Origin: Hallerella sp964397425
GTDB lineage: Bacteria; Fibrobacterota; Fibrobacteria; Fibrobacterales; Fibrobacteraceae
Length of the DNA stretch: 64,000 bases
NCBI GenBank assembly: GCA_964397425.1
Contig: CAYNID010000003.1
Span: 62,001 to 126,000 of the forward strand
Reading direction: 5' to 3'
Part shown: positions 27,674-36,848 of the stretch, piece after piece
How positions within the stretch are numbered: the first letter of the stretch is position 1
How the letters are laid out: each line of letters starts with the position of its first letter
Notes under the pieces: model-generated
Told to the model about the DNA's origin: nothing
The model's database searches: none
What the model saw: the letters and a program-made list of their open reading frames with translations, nothing else
Program-made: the position numbers and the translations under genes

Positions 27674-28863
27674 ACGTCCTTGTCCTAGGCTCTGTTTATC
27701 CGCGGTTTGAAGAAGACAACGAAGTCCCTTGGCTCAGAAAATCCGTCGACACCCTCCGCGATTCTAGTGTAAACGTTGAAATTCTCGCCCCAGCTTATCG
27801 CGGACTGCATTCCCATTCGATAGACGGCATCCCCGTCCATCGGTTTCGTTACGCACCGCAAAATCTGGAAATTTTAACCCACGATGAAGGCGCTCCCACA
27901 AAAATCGCCAAGAATCCATTTTTGCAATTACTGGCCATCCCTTACTGCATCAGCGGATTTTTCAAATGCATCGCGCTCGCCCGCAAAGGGAAGTTCGACA
28001 TTATCCACGCGCATTGGCCCTTTCCCCATGCGCTAATCGCTCTCGGTGCAAGCAAGCTGTTCCACATTCCGCTGGTGTTGAATTTTCACGGCGCAGAGCT
28101 TTTGCTCATTCGCAAAAAGAAATGGATTCGTCCGATAATGAAATTCATCATCGGACAAGCCGCCGCCATTTTCGTCAACAGCCATTTTACCGCTTCGAAA
28201 ATTTCCGCCATCAGGCCTGTTAAAACGGAATGGAGTCCTTACGGCTCTCCACTTGCTTCTGGCGAAATTCCACCTCCCCATCCGCGAATTGGCCGTTACC
28301 GGATTCTCTTTGTCGGAAGGCACATCGAAAGAAAAGGCATCGAATTTTTAATCCGGGCCGCCGCCCTGCTCGACCCTGAAAAATTTGAAATCCGAATCGT
28401 CGGCAAAGGCAATTTAACAGAATCCCTCAAAGCATTGGCGGCAGAAATCGCTCCGCAGAATGTGATTTTCACAGGGCCGCTTTCCCCCGAAGAACTGCGC
28501 CAAGAATATCTTGAAAGCAACTGTTTCACATTGCCCGCCATTGTGGATTCCCGCGGCGATACAGAAGGTTTAGGCGTTGTCCTAATCGAAGCCATGCAAT
28601 ACGGGCTTCCCGTTGTCGCCTCCCGTGTCGGCGGCATTCCAGACGCTGTCGTCGACGGCGAGTCGGGAATTCTCGTTCCCGAAAAATCCCCCCAAGCTTT
28701 GGCGCAGGCATTTATCCGATTAGAAAAGGACTCCGATTTGGAAAAGCGTCTTTGGGAAGGCGCCAAAAAACGGATCCGCGAATGCTTTGATTGGAAAAAA
28801 ATAGCCGAAAATCAAATCGAAGTTTACCGGCGGTTAATCTCTGCTAATTCCAAAAATCACTGA
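27670..28863 (+). CDS. Family 4 glycosyltransferase
   Basis: The 397-residue GT-B enzyme has an N-terminal half with NVLVLGSVYPRFEEDNE and HAHWPFPHALIAL, and a C-terminal half with RILFVGRHIERKGIEFLIRA, GKGNLTESL and the E-x7-E region DTEGLGVVLIEAMQYGLPVV, followed by GGIPDAV. These are GT4 (Glycos_transf_1) hallmarks; the sugar donor and acceptor are not deducible. The GTG at 27670 is chosen because AGGAGA lies five bases upstream and it overlaps the preceding stop as GTGA. It converges on hemE with a 7-base overlap. Confidence 0.92.
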   Translation: MNVLVLGSVYPRFEEDNEVPWLRKSVDTLRDSSVNVEILAPAYRGLHSHSIDGIPVHRFRYAPQNLEILTHDEGAPTKIAKNPFLQLLAIPYCISGFFKCIALARKGKFDIIHAHWPFPHALIALGASKLFHIPLVLNFHGAELLLIRKKKWIRPIMKFIIGQAAAIFVNSHFTASKISAIRPVKTEWSPYGSPLASGEIPPPHPRIGRYRILFVGRHIERKGIEFLIRAAALLDPEKFEIRIVGKGNLTESLKALAAEIAPQNVIFTGPLSPEELRQEYLESNCFTLPAIVDSRGDTEGLGVVLIEAMQYGLPVVASRVGGIPDAVVDGESGILVPEKSPQALAQAFIRLEKDSDLEKRLWEGAKKRIRECFDWKKIAENQIEVYRRLISANSKNH

Positions 28864-29882
28864 CGGAGATTTCCGCGGACGGTATCGACAAAGGCGCGGA
28901 CACTTTCAACGGGAGTCTCTGGCAAAACACCGTGTCCCAAGTTCATGATGTGCGGACGCGACTGAACCGCTTTCAAAATTTCTGAAACCGTCTGCGAAAC
29001 GGATTCGGGAGACGCAAACAGTTTCGCCGGGTCCAAATTTCCCTGAAATACCGTATCGGGATATTTGCCAAAAATCTCTGACAGTTCTACCCGGTGATCG
29101 ACTCCAACGACATCAACTTTTAACGCGGTAAAAAACGGCAACAAGTGCGACGCACCATTGGCGTAATGAATGATGGGCGCACGACTCCTGCTGCGGACAA
29201 TTTCCACAACTCGACGGGTAAACTTTCCCGCCATTGGATAATAATCAGCAGAAGAAAGATGCCCCGCCCAAGAGTCCATGATGACAAGCGCATCCGCGCC
29301 CCATTCTGCCTGTTGCGCAAGATATTCGCCGGTCACATTCGCCACGGCAGACAAAAAGCGGTCAAATGTATCCGGGTCATTGTAAAAAAGGGCTTTTGTC
29401 CGGTGCAAATCCTTAGATGATCCCCCTTCGATTGCATAAGAGGCTATCGTCAACGGGCCTCCGACAAATCCCAGCAAGGCCTTTTCCGAAGACAACGTTG
29501 CCCGGATTTTTTTGAGAGCCTTTCCGGTGAAATCCAAATCCTGCAGCAAATTGACTTTTCGCAACCGTCCTATGTCAGAAGCAGCCCGCAGCGGATTTCG
29601 AACAACAGGTCCCTTTCCCGGCAAAAAAGCCAAATCAAAACCCATCGGTGGGAGCGTCACCAAAATATCGCTGAACAAAATGGCGGCATCCAAATCAAAA
29701 CGGCGAACCGGTTGAAGCGTTGCTTCTGCGGCAGCATCCACATTACGCACAAATGAAATAAAGTCGGGGAATTTTTCACGAAGGCTCCGGTACTCAGGCA
29801 AATAACGGCCCGCCTGGCGCATTATCCAAACAGGCTTTTCCTGCGTTTTCCCCAAAGCCGCCCGGACAAAAAGCGAATCCAT
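28857..29882 (-). CDS. hemE: Uroporphyrinogen decarboxylase
   Basis: The 341-residue protein decarboxylates uroporphyrinogen III to coproporphyrinogen III in haem synthesis. Family motifs are PVWIMRQAGRYLPEYR near the N-terminus, FSDILVTLPPMGFDLAF, GFVGGPLTIASYAIEGG, DSWAGHLSSADYYP, QGNLDPAKLF and the C-terminal NLGHGVLPETP. The ATG at 29882 gives the family N-terminus and overlaps the prmA stop as TGATG. The other haem genes are not in the window. Confidence 0.97.
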   Translation of the reverse strand: MDSLFVRAALGKTQEKPVWIMRQAGRYLPEYRSLREKFPDFISFVRNVDAAAEATLQPVRRFDLDAAILFSDILVTLPPMGFDLAFLPGKGPVVRNPLRAASDIGRLRKVNLLQDLDFTGKALKKIRATLSSEKALLGFVGGPLTIASYAIEGGSSKDLHRTKALFYNDPDTFDRFLSAVANVTGEYLAQQAEWGADALVIMDSWAGHLSSADYYPMAGKFTRRVVEIVRSRSRAPIIHYANGASHLLPFFTALKVDVVGVDHRVELSEIFGKYPDTVFQGNLDPAKLFASPESVSQTVSEILKAVQSRPHIMNLGHGVLPETPVESVRAFVDTVRGNLRQ

Positions 29883-30739
29883 CAAGACGCCTCCCCGGAA
29901 AATACAGCTTCCACGCACCACCATTCATCCCGGGTCTGTTCGCGAACAATGCAAAATCCCGCTTCACGGAACCAATCCAGGACAAAATCTTTTTCTGCCG
30001 TAAGTTGACCCGTCAAAATAAAATGCCCACCCGGCGAAAGCAGGCGTTCCACATCTTTTCGCATGGGCCAAAACTCCGTTCGAATCATATTGCAAACGAT
30101 ACAATCGAACGTGGAGTTTTTCTGGAAAACATCCAAAAAGCCGAAAACCGCCCGAGAATGGTAACATCCGTTTTGCGCAAAATTTTCGGCAATGCAGGGA
30201 AGCGCGAGCATGTCGATTTCCGTTCCAACAGCCAACTTCGCCCCTAATTTATCGGCAATCATCGAAAGGATTCCTGTTCCCGTTCCGATATCCAAGAGCG
30301 TTTTCCCTTTTAATTCCAACGATTCCATCATGCCGGCAATCAAGGCTGTCGTCGCATGGTCACCTGTGCCGAAAGCGCTTTTCGCTTCCAATACAAGGCA
30401 AATCGCCTCTTTTTCAGGTGGTGTGAATGCTACCCACGGAGGCCGCACCCAAATTTTGTCCGATACGTGCACCGGAGTCGCCCGGTCTTTCCACCAACGG
30501 TCCCAATCTTTTGCCGGCTCCTCTTCGACAGCCAGCCGGTATTGCGGAAATCGAAGGATTATCTTTTCACAATCGGATTTTTCTTTGGCGTAAAAGCGGA
30601 AATCCGTACGTTCCGGTGTTGAAGATTCCAGTTCTTCTAAAGCGCCGACTCCGGCATCCATCAAAAAGAACGCCGCCAATTCATAATCTTCCGGCTTGCA
30701 GGACCCGGTTACTTTGTACCAAACTTCATTTGTCTGCAT
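29882..30739 (-). CDS. prmA: Ribosomal protein L11 methyltransferase family (PrmA-like)
   Basis: The 285-residue SAM-dependent methyltransferase has an N-terminal substrate domain (VWYKVTGSCKPEDYELAAF) and a Rossmann domain with FGTGDHATTAL (usually FGTGTHPTT), LLDIGTGTGILSMIA for SAM, and IVCNMIRTEFWP in place of the usual NIL motif. PrmA trimethylates L11; the divergent NMIR instead of NILA makes the exact target less certain. The ATG at 30739 is supported by GAGGA upstream and by the family N-terminus; it overlaps the transporter gene by 14 bases. The longer frame from 30790 is unlikely. Confidence 0.87.
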   Translation of the reverse strand: MQTNEVWYKVTGSCKPEDYELAAFFLMDAGVGALEELESSTPERTDFRFYAKEKSDCEKIILRFPQYRLAVEEEPAKDWDRWWKDRATPVHVSDKIWVRPPWVAFTPPEKEAICLVLEAKSAFGTGDHATTALIAGMMESLELKGKTLLDIGTGTGILSMIADKLGAKLAVGTEIDMLALPCIAENFAQNGCYHSRAVFGFLDVFQKNSTFDCIVCNMIRTEFWPMRKDVERLLSPGGHFILTGQLTAEKDFVLDWFREAGFCIVREQTRDEWWCVEAVFSGEAS

Positions 30740-31595
30740 GGGATTTCCTCTTCCATGTTTTCTGGATAATCTGGCGTGGACTTGCAACAAAAAGACAAGA
30801 ACCGATCATCACAAAAACAATACTCACCATTTTTGTCGGCGGAAACGGTTCCGCAAAAACAAGAGCCCCGGCAAGAATGGGCACAACCGCCCCAATCGCC
30901 GCGCTGAACGGAATCACAAATAAAGCCCGTCCCCGCGAAAAAGCGACCTGCGTAAAAACAAACGCCGTCAAATAAGCAGCGGCAAAAGTCCACACCCGAA
31001 CATCCGAAATCCAGAACATCATTTCCGCTGCCGAAAGTTCAATTCCCCGTGAAGTCGCATCAATGGCGAGGCTCTTATACAACACATCCGAAAGGCCGTA
31101 ACACACTCCCATCACAACGGAATCGCAAATTTCATTCCGGCGAAAAACAACGCGGCAAATCGTGGCAAAGAAAATCAACACAAAGACAAAAATCCAAAGG
31201 GCGGGAATGTTCTGCACTCCGGATTTTTCTCCAATTTCCGCCCCAGCGAACAAAAGCCCACAAAGGACAAAAAGAATTGCCGCGACAACACGCCGGTTAA
31301 TGGACTCTTTCAAAAAGAGCCATCCGAAAACAGCCGTCAACACCGGATTCAAAGCAGAAATCGGCTTTACCAAGCTCAAATTGTAAAGAGCCATGGCGGC
31401 ATAATTCCCCACATTTCCCAACCCAGACAAAGTAAGTCCCATCCACCAGCGTTTCGAAGTTAAAAAGCCCGCAATGAAACGGAGCGGATGACGTATGTCC
31501 GCCTTCATTCCCGATTTGGCGACGCCCGATTTCGAGAGGACGTTTCCGAAAGCGAAACAGACAGCCGCACTCAATGCAAGGATAAACAACAACAT
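30726..31595 (-). CDS. EamA/DMT-family transporter
   Basis: The 289-residue protein has about ten hydrophobic helices arranged as two EamA repeats. The first contains YNLSLVKPISALNPVLTAVF and the second FTQVAFSRGRALFVIPFSAA, equivalent positions in the duplicated fold. Such proteins move small metabolites or drugs across the inner membrane; the substrate cannot be predicted. The gene abuts the lytic transglycosylase stop with no gap and overlaps prmA at its end, so it probably sits in one transcript from ptsH down to hemE. Confidence 0.88.
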   Translation of the reverse strand: MLLFILALSAAVCFAFGNVLSKSGVAKSGMKADIRHPLRFIAGFLTSKRWWMGLTLSGLGNVGNYAAMALYNLSLVKPISALNPVLTAVFGWLFLKESINRRVVAAILFVLCGLLFAGAEIGEKSGVQNIPALWIFVFVLIFFATICRVVFRRNEICDSVVMGVCYGLSDVLYKSLAIDATSRGIELSAAEMMFWISDVRVWTFAAAYLTAFVFTQVAFSRGRALFVIPFSAAIGAVVPILAGALVFAEPFPPTKMVSIVFVMIGSCLFVASPRQIIQKTWKRKSHADK

Positions 31596-33833
31596 TTAAC
31601 GCGCCCAGACTTCGGCGTAGACCCAGTAATTTCCAAGGCAACGCTTTACGTAATCCCGAGTTTCCCAATAGCTGATTTCTTCTGCGCGCAAATCCCACGG
31701 CAAATCTTTTCCGGCGGCCTGCCACCGTTTGGCGGGTTTGGGGCCCGCATTGTAATTTGCAAGCACATACATCGGATCCTTTTCGTATTCCACCAACAAA
31801 TCCTTTAAATAGCGGACGCCCAGGCGGATGTTCATATACGGATTGTAAAGGAGATTGGGCTTGTAATCCAAAATTCCCTCTTTCTTTGCCAGTTTTTTTG
31901 CCGTCGGAGGAATGATTTGCAATAATCCGCGGGCATTCGCCGGACTCGTTATCAAATAATTGAACGTGGATTCCTGCCGCATGACGCTATACACAAACAA
32001 GGGGTCGACAGAAGAATCCGCCGCGGCGTAAACCCGCTCTTTAAAAGGCATTGGATAAAGGAATTTCATCACATTTCGCGGAGCGTCCGCCAAATATTTC
32101 CGCGGAATTTCATTCTGGAATTTCCGGGCGAGCGCATAACCGGGAATCAATTCATCAAACGAAAGGAATAGTGTTCCATACGTGTATTCAAAATCCAAAC
32201 GCCCCCGATTTTTCTTGCGGGCAAAATGGAACAAGTCCAAAGCCTCTTCGGCAAATCCCAGTTGAAGAAGCCGTTTGACCAATTCATAGCGGCCCACACT
32301 GTGAGACGAATCCGCTTTTCCGCCTTGAATGGAACGAATCCAACGGATTGTTGCGGAATCAGACATGTCTCGCGGGGCAAGCCACGGAATTTGCGTGGAA
32401 TCCAGCAGTTTATTTTCCAAAAGTTTAACGCGGGAACGGTGCGCATAATAGCCGACAGGAAAATCCCGGATACAGTCCAGATAAGCCGTTTTGGCCGCCG
32501 CCGAATCCCCTTTCGACAAATGAATGTCGCCAAGGAACATCCGCGCGCCACTGGAACTCCAGAGGAATCCTTCATCACGGGCCTTTTGGAATGCGGTTAC
32601 AGCCGAATCCAATTTTCCCTGTTTGAAATAGCAGAGGGCTATCCGAAACTGAATCCATTTGACTTTATTGCTGGATTTAAAATGGGGATCCGACAAAGAA
32701 TCGTAGCTGGCAATCGCCTCGGCGAAGCGCTGTTTTTGTTCAAGTTCAAAAGCGCGTACCCATAAATTATTCGCATTCTGGAGCGTGAACCGGAACTTTT
32801 CTTGGAAAAGGGAGTCCACACGTTCAGCTTGCGGCACAAGGCCGCTTGAACGGTAAAGCCGCACCAAAGATTGAAGCCACGCCGCCCGGGCTTCGACGCT
32901 GTCAATCAAAAACTGATACGCCGTAATCGCCGCCGAATCCAACTTCAAATTTTTATAAGCGGCAGCTCGATTTTCCCACAGAACAATACGCGTTTTGAGC
33001 GGAATCGTACTCGGAGAAAGTCTCCAATTGATGGAATCTTCTGACGTCTGGAGCTTTTTTGTCGAATCGCGAACCGGCGCTTTTTCTTTGTCCAGGGCAA
33101 AAACAGAATCGATTAAAGAAACGCATTCTTGGTGAAATCCTTTTGCGCAAAGCCTGTTCGTATAAATGATTTTATCTTCGAGGGTTTCGGAATCGGCGCG
33201 GCCCCGAATCCGACGCAAAGCTTCCCAAGCGGCATCCCCATATTCCGACGGGTGCGCCACAACGTACAAGTAAGCGGATTTCGCCGCTTTGAACCTTTTC
33301 GCTTCTTCTAACAGGACTCCTTTGCGGTAACGCAATCTGGGAACGCGATCATCATCGCCGTGATTCCTGAGAAAAACATCGATGGAATCCGCCTTGGCTT
33401 TGGGAGAAATTTTAGAATCGTCAAGGGTCAAATCCAATCGGATGCGGTCGGCAAACTCTTTCCATTCCGCGTCTTTGGGAAACTTCTCGTCGCCCTTCGC
33501 CAGCGTTTTCCGCGCGTTGGCAAATTGTTTTTCTTCGTATTGGGAACGCGCTATCCGCGACAGGATGCTTTTATCCAACGCGGAATCTTTTCCGAGAAGC
33601 GAGTCATAAGCGGGCAGGGCGCGCGCAAAATCACCGCGGTAAAAAGCGGCGGCGGCACAGGAAAAAGACTTTTCAAGTCCTTCCGGGAGCGTGTCGCAAC
33701 TTTTTTGGCTGCGGTCAAACCGCACTACTTTATTTTGAAATTCATAGCCCGGAATCAATTCATCGGGCATTTTCGCCGCAACAGAACTCCAGGCAAGCGC
33801 ACAGGCGAAGACACCCCAAAATATTTTAATCAT
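31596..33833 (-). CDS. Soluble lytic murein transglycosylase with TPR region
   Basis: The 745-residue protein has a signal peptide (MIKIFWGVFACALAWSSVAA), a long helical-repeat region of about 500 residues with TPR-like units, and a C-terminal SLT domain. The catalytic glutamate is in VMRQESTFN near residue 620, followed by NARGLLQIIPPTA, NIRLGVRYLKDLL and YVLANYNAGPK. It cleaves peptidoglycan in the periplasm to 1,6-anhydromuropeptides. The ATG at 33833 gives the signal peptide and overlaps ptsI by eight bases; the upstream in-frame start lies inside ptsI and is unlikely. Confidence 0.92.
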   Translation of the reverse strand: MIKIFWGVFACALAWSSVAAKMPDELIPGYEFQNKVVRFDRSQKSCDTLPEGLEKSFSCAAAAFYRGDFARALPAYDSLLGKDSALDKSILSRIARSQYEEKQFANARKTLAKGDEKFPKDAEWKEFADRIRLDLTLDDSKISPKAKADSIDVFLRNHGDDDRVPRLRYRKGVLLEEAKRFKAAKSAYLYVVAHPSEYGDAAWEALRRIRGRADSETLEDKIIYTNRLCAKGFHQECVSLIDSVFALDKEKAPVRDSTKKLQTSEDSINWRLSPSTIPLKTRIVLWENRAAAYKNLKLDSAAITAYQFLIDSVEARAAWLQSLVRLYRSSGLVPQAERVDSLFQEKFRFTLQNANNLWVRAFELEQKQRFAEAIASYDSLSDPHFKSSNKVKWIQFRIALCYFKQGKLDSAVTAFQKARDEGFLWSSSGARMFLGDIHLSKGDSAAAKTAYLDCIRDFPVGYYAHRSRVKLLENKLLDSTQIPWLAPRDMSDSATIRWIRSIQGGKADSSHSVGRYELVKRLLQLGFAEEALDLFHFARKKNRGRLDFEYTYGTLFLSFDELIPGYALARKFQNEIPRKYLADAPRNVMKFLYPMPFKERVYAAADSSVDPLFVYSVMRQESTFNYLITSPANARGLLQIIPPTAKKLAKKEGILDYKPNLLYNPYMNIRLGVRYLKDLLVEYEKDPMYVLANYNAGPKPAKRWQAAGKDLPWDLRAEEISYWETRDYVKRCLGNYWVYAEVWAR

Positions 33834-35637
33834 TCTTGTCCATCGGATTTTTGACATCGTGAGTTGTGATAAAACTCGAAATGCCCAGGTCAATAATCAT
33901 TTGCAAATATTTTTGACGTAAATAACGGTTGACACTCGAAGCCGTATCCATTTTGAGAACCGCCCGCGCCGTCGCTTTCACATCTTCGTAATTGACCGAG
34001 CGGATGATTTTTTTGCATTCCATAATGCTCCACGGAGTCATGGAAAGTTCATCTACACCCAGGCCCACCAAAACAAGAGTCGAAAGGGGGTCCGCGCTCA
34101 TTTCACCGCAAACGCAGACGGGAATCCCTTCGCGGTGCGCCGCCCGGACTGTTCTGTCAATCATGTTCAAAACGGCAGGATGATGGGGTTCAAAAAGGCT
34201 GGCAATCAATTCGTTCGTTCTGTCAACAGCCAATGTAAACTGAATCAAATCGTTCGTGCCAATGCTGAAGAAATCCACTTCTTTCGCCAAAGCGTCGACC
34301 ATCATCACGGCGGCAGGGACTTCTATCATGCAGCCGATTTTGACTTCCGGCAGGCTGACTCCGTCATCCAAAAGCTGCGTCCGGCATTCCTGATAAAGCC
34401 TTTTGGCTTCCCGCAATTCATCTAAACTGCTTATCATCGGGAACATAATCCGCAAATGACCATGTCGACTGGCCAAAAGGAGCGCCCGGAGCTGTTCTTT
34501 GAAAAGATCCTTGCGCGACAAGCAAACGCGGATGGAACGCCATCCCATAAACGGATTCGCCTCGTCCGTTGCCGACAAATCCGAAACCAATTTATCTCCG
34601 CCTGCATCCAAAGTACGAATGACAACCGGATAGGGATTCAGCTTTTTCAAAATGTGCGAATACGCTTCGCTCTGTTCTTCACAAGTCGGCGTCCCATTTC
34701 GAAAAAAGAGGAACTCGGAACGGTAAAGTCCGATTCCCGTTGCGCCAAAATCCAAAACAGAATCCGCTTCCATCGGAAGTTCGATGTTTGCGTGCAAAGT
34801 AATGTACTTGCCGTCGAGAGTCATCGGCTCAAGCTGGCGCATTGTGAAAAGTTCTTGTTTCTGTTTGTTGTAAACAGCCAACTTTTCACGGTAACGGTTC
34901 AAGTCGTCTTCATTCGGATTGACAACGACCATTCCCCCGGTGCCATCGATGAAAAGCGTATCGCCATCTTCAATGACCGCCGAAATATTGCGCAAACCGG
35001 AAACAGCCGGCAATTGCATCGCCCGCGCCAAAATGGAAATGTGGCTGGTCCGTCCACCGACATCTGTCGCAAACCCCAGCATTTCCTTTTTTTCAATGGA
35101 CATCAGCATTCCCGGCGTCAGCTCGTGCGACACAATCAGGGAAGGCTTTTCCATTTTGAGTTCTTCAGGCTTTTGCGAAGATTCGTCCAATGCAGAAAGC
35201 AGGCGGTTGCAGAGATCCCGCAAATCCGAGGCGCGCTCCCGCAGAACTTCGCTTTTGTTGCTTTCAAACTGGGCAATCAGTGCGGAAAGGGAACTGTGCA
35301 CAGCCCAACGGGCATTGTGAGCCTCTTGGCGAATGCTCGAAACGATTGGATTCAAAAGCATTGAATCTTTGAGCATCATCAAGTGCGAATCAAAAATACG
35401 CGCTTCGTCTTCGCCCAGGCTTTTCCCCGTCGTAACCCTCAGCGTTTCAATTTCTTTTTCGGCTGTAGCGACCGCTTTGCGAAAATGCTCTTCTTCGGCA
35501 GCGAGCGCACTGACCGGAAGTGCGGACGGATCCAGTGCAAACTTCCGATTTTCAATTTTGCGGACAGGGCCATAAGCGTATCCCGGCGAGGCGGCAACAC
35601 CCACCAAGACAGTCCGGATTTTTTGACCCTTAGTCAT
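33826..35637 (-). CDS. ptsI: Phosphoenolpyruvate--protein phosphotransferase (enzyme I)
   Basis: The 603-residue protein transfers phosphate from PEP to HPr. The phospho-accepting His199 is in GGRTSHISILARAM, and the PEP-binding TIM barrel has IGLYRSEFLF, MGWRSIRVCL, IMFPMISSLDEL, GCMIEVPAAV and FSIGTNDLIQFTLAVDR, with the catalytic cysteine in CVCGEMSADP. The ATG at 35637 overlaps the ptsH stop by eight bases; an in-frame ATG at 35649 is also possible. With no EII components nearby, the HPr/EI pair may serve regulation or transport genes elsewhere. Confidence 0.96.
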   Translation of the reverse strand: MTKGQKIRTVLVGVAASPGYAYGPVRKIENRKFALDPSALPVSALAAEEEHFRKAVATAEKEIETLRVTTGKSLGEDEARIFDSHLMMLKDSMLLNPIVSSIRQEAHNARWAVHSSLSALIAQFESNKSEVLRERASDLRDLCNRLLSALDESSQKPEELKMEKPSLIVSHELTPGMLMSIEKKEMLGFATDVGGRTSHISILARAMQLPAVSGLRNISAVIEDGDTLFIDGTGGMVVVNPNEDDLNRYREKLAVYNKQKQELFTMRQLEPMTLDGKYITLHANIELPMEADSVLDFGATGIGLYRSEFLFFRNGTPTCEEQSEAYSHILKKLNPYPVVIRTLDAGGDKLVSDLSATDEANPFMGWRSIRVCLSRKDLFKEQLRALLLASRHGHLRIMFPMISSLDELREAKRLYQECRTQLLDDGVSLPEVKIGCMIEVPAAVMMVDALAKEVDFFSIGTNDLIQFTLAVDRTNELIASLFEPHHPAVLNMIDRTVRAAHREGIPVCVCGEMSADPLSTLVLVGLGVDELSMTPWSIMECKKIIRSVNYEDVKATARAVLKMDTASSVNRYLRQKYLQMIIDLGISSFITTHDVKNPMDKND

Positions 35638-35905
35638 ATTGTTCTTCATGGAAGTTGTCGCGGAAAAGCTGTTCCAATTCATCCAGAACCTGGAGTTCGT
35701 CTTCGCCATCCGCTGTAAACTTGACCGTAGAACCCGGCGTAATGGCAAGCATCATCACGTTCAAAATGCTCTTGGCGTTGACCCGGTTTCCTTCATATTC
35801 CAAAGTCACGTCACTTTTCGATTTGCCGGTAATGTCCACAATCATGCCCGCCGGACGCGCATGAACTCCCAACTTATTTGTCACGACAATTTCTTTGCAA
35901 TGCAT
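35630..35905 (-). CDS. ptsH: Phosphocarrier protein HPr
   Basis: The 91-residue protein has the active His15 in KLGVHARPAGM and the regulatory-site segment NRVNAKSILNVMML with Ser46. Ser46 is the residue that HPr kinase phosphorylates in organisms that have it. It relays phosphate from enzyme I to sugar EIIs. It lies directly upstream of ptsI with overlapping ends. The first start codon gives the standard length. Confidence 0.97.
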   Translation of the reverse strand: MHCKEIVVTNKLGVHARPAGMIVDITGKSKSDVTLEYEGNRVNAKSILNVMMLAITPGSTVKFTADGEDELQVLDELEQLFRDNFHEEQYD

Positions 35906-35922
35906 ATCACACCTGTCTACCG

Positions 35923-36831
35923 TTAAAACAAATCGATGTTCACGTCCAAGCCGTCACCGAGAATCGTCTGGAACAGACTGTCCGCAGAATGGAGGGTTTT
36001 CACCAGCTCATCATGCAACGCCCTGTCGTTCAAAAGGATTCCCGCCGTATTGTCTGTCGACTGGAGCTTCGCCGTTATCGCCGTCAAACGGTCCGTGACC
36101 GAATCCAATTTGGCAATGACACCGCCGGCATCTTTCATCAACCCTCCTGCATCGGACAACAGTTCTCCAATGGGAGCGGAAGCCGTATCAAGCAAGGCGT
36201 TCACCTTGACCGTCGCCTCGTTCAAATTCGAAAGGCTGCGCTTCAACTGCGGATCCGTATCGGCGAGCATCCGCGCCAAACGGTCTTCCAACTTTTCCGC
36301 TTTGTCCATCATCGTCCGGAACTTGATGCGGAATTCGGGATTTGCAATCGTCGAATCCATCACCTGGTGCACAGACGACAGCAAAATTTTCGTGGAATCG
36401 ATTATCTCTCCGGCAAGTCCCAACGCCTCGGCGATGCCCGCGTCAAATTGGCCGTCCAACGTGTCGCCCGGCACATAATGATCTTTCGAATCATTCAAAA
36501 TGATTCCCACCTGGCGTTCTCCCATGATGCCGATGTTCTGAACGCGAATTTCGGACCCGATGGGAATCCGGACATCATTCCGGATGCGAACGACCACAAG
36601 GACGCGATTTCCCGAAAGATAGATGTTTTCCACTTTTCCAAGCTTAACACCGTTGATTTTGACAGGATCGTCCAAAGTCAACGTGCTCACCTGCGGAAAG
36701 CGCAGGTAGTAAGTGTCAAAAACTTCCCTGGGATCCTTGTCGTTCAAAAAGAACAGACCGAAAATCAACACGATAATGGTCAAAAGGACGACAAGTCCTA
36801 CAGCGAGATATAAACCGGTATTCTTTTTCAT
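35923..36831 (-). CDS. mlaD: MlaD-family (MCE domain) lipid-transport protein
   Basis: The 302-residue protein has one N-terminal transmembrane helix (YLAVGLVVLLTIIVLIFGLF), an MCE domain at about residues 35-115 (FPQVSTLTLDDPVKINGVKL, then GERQVGIIL), and a C-terminal helical region of about 180 residues. MCE proteins bind phospholipids and form rings between inner and outer membrane. The usual mlaE/mlaF partners are not adjacent, which makes this an orphan MCE gene in the window. It starts upstream of ptsH with a 17-base gap. Confidence 0.88.
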   Translation of the reverse strand: MKKNTGLYLAVGLVVLLTIIVLIFGLFFLNDKDPREVFDTYYLRFPQVSTLTLDDPVKINGVKLGKVENIYLSGNRVLVVVRIRNDVRIPIGSEIRVQNIGIMGERQVGIILNDSKDHYVPGDTLDGQFDAGIAEALGLAGEIIDSTKILLSSVHQVMDSTIANPEFRIKFRTMMDKAEKLEDRLARMLADTDPQLKRSLSNLNEATVKVNALLDTASAPIGELLSDAGGLMKDAGGVIAKLDSVTDRLTAITAKLQSTDNTAGILLNDRALHDELVKTLHSADSLFQTILGDGLDVNIDLF

Positions 36832-36848
36832 CTCAACAATAATTTAGT

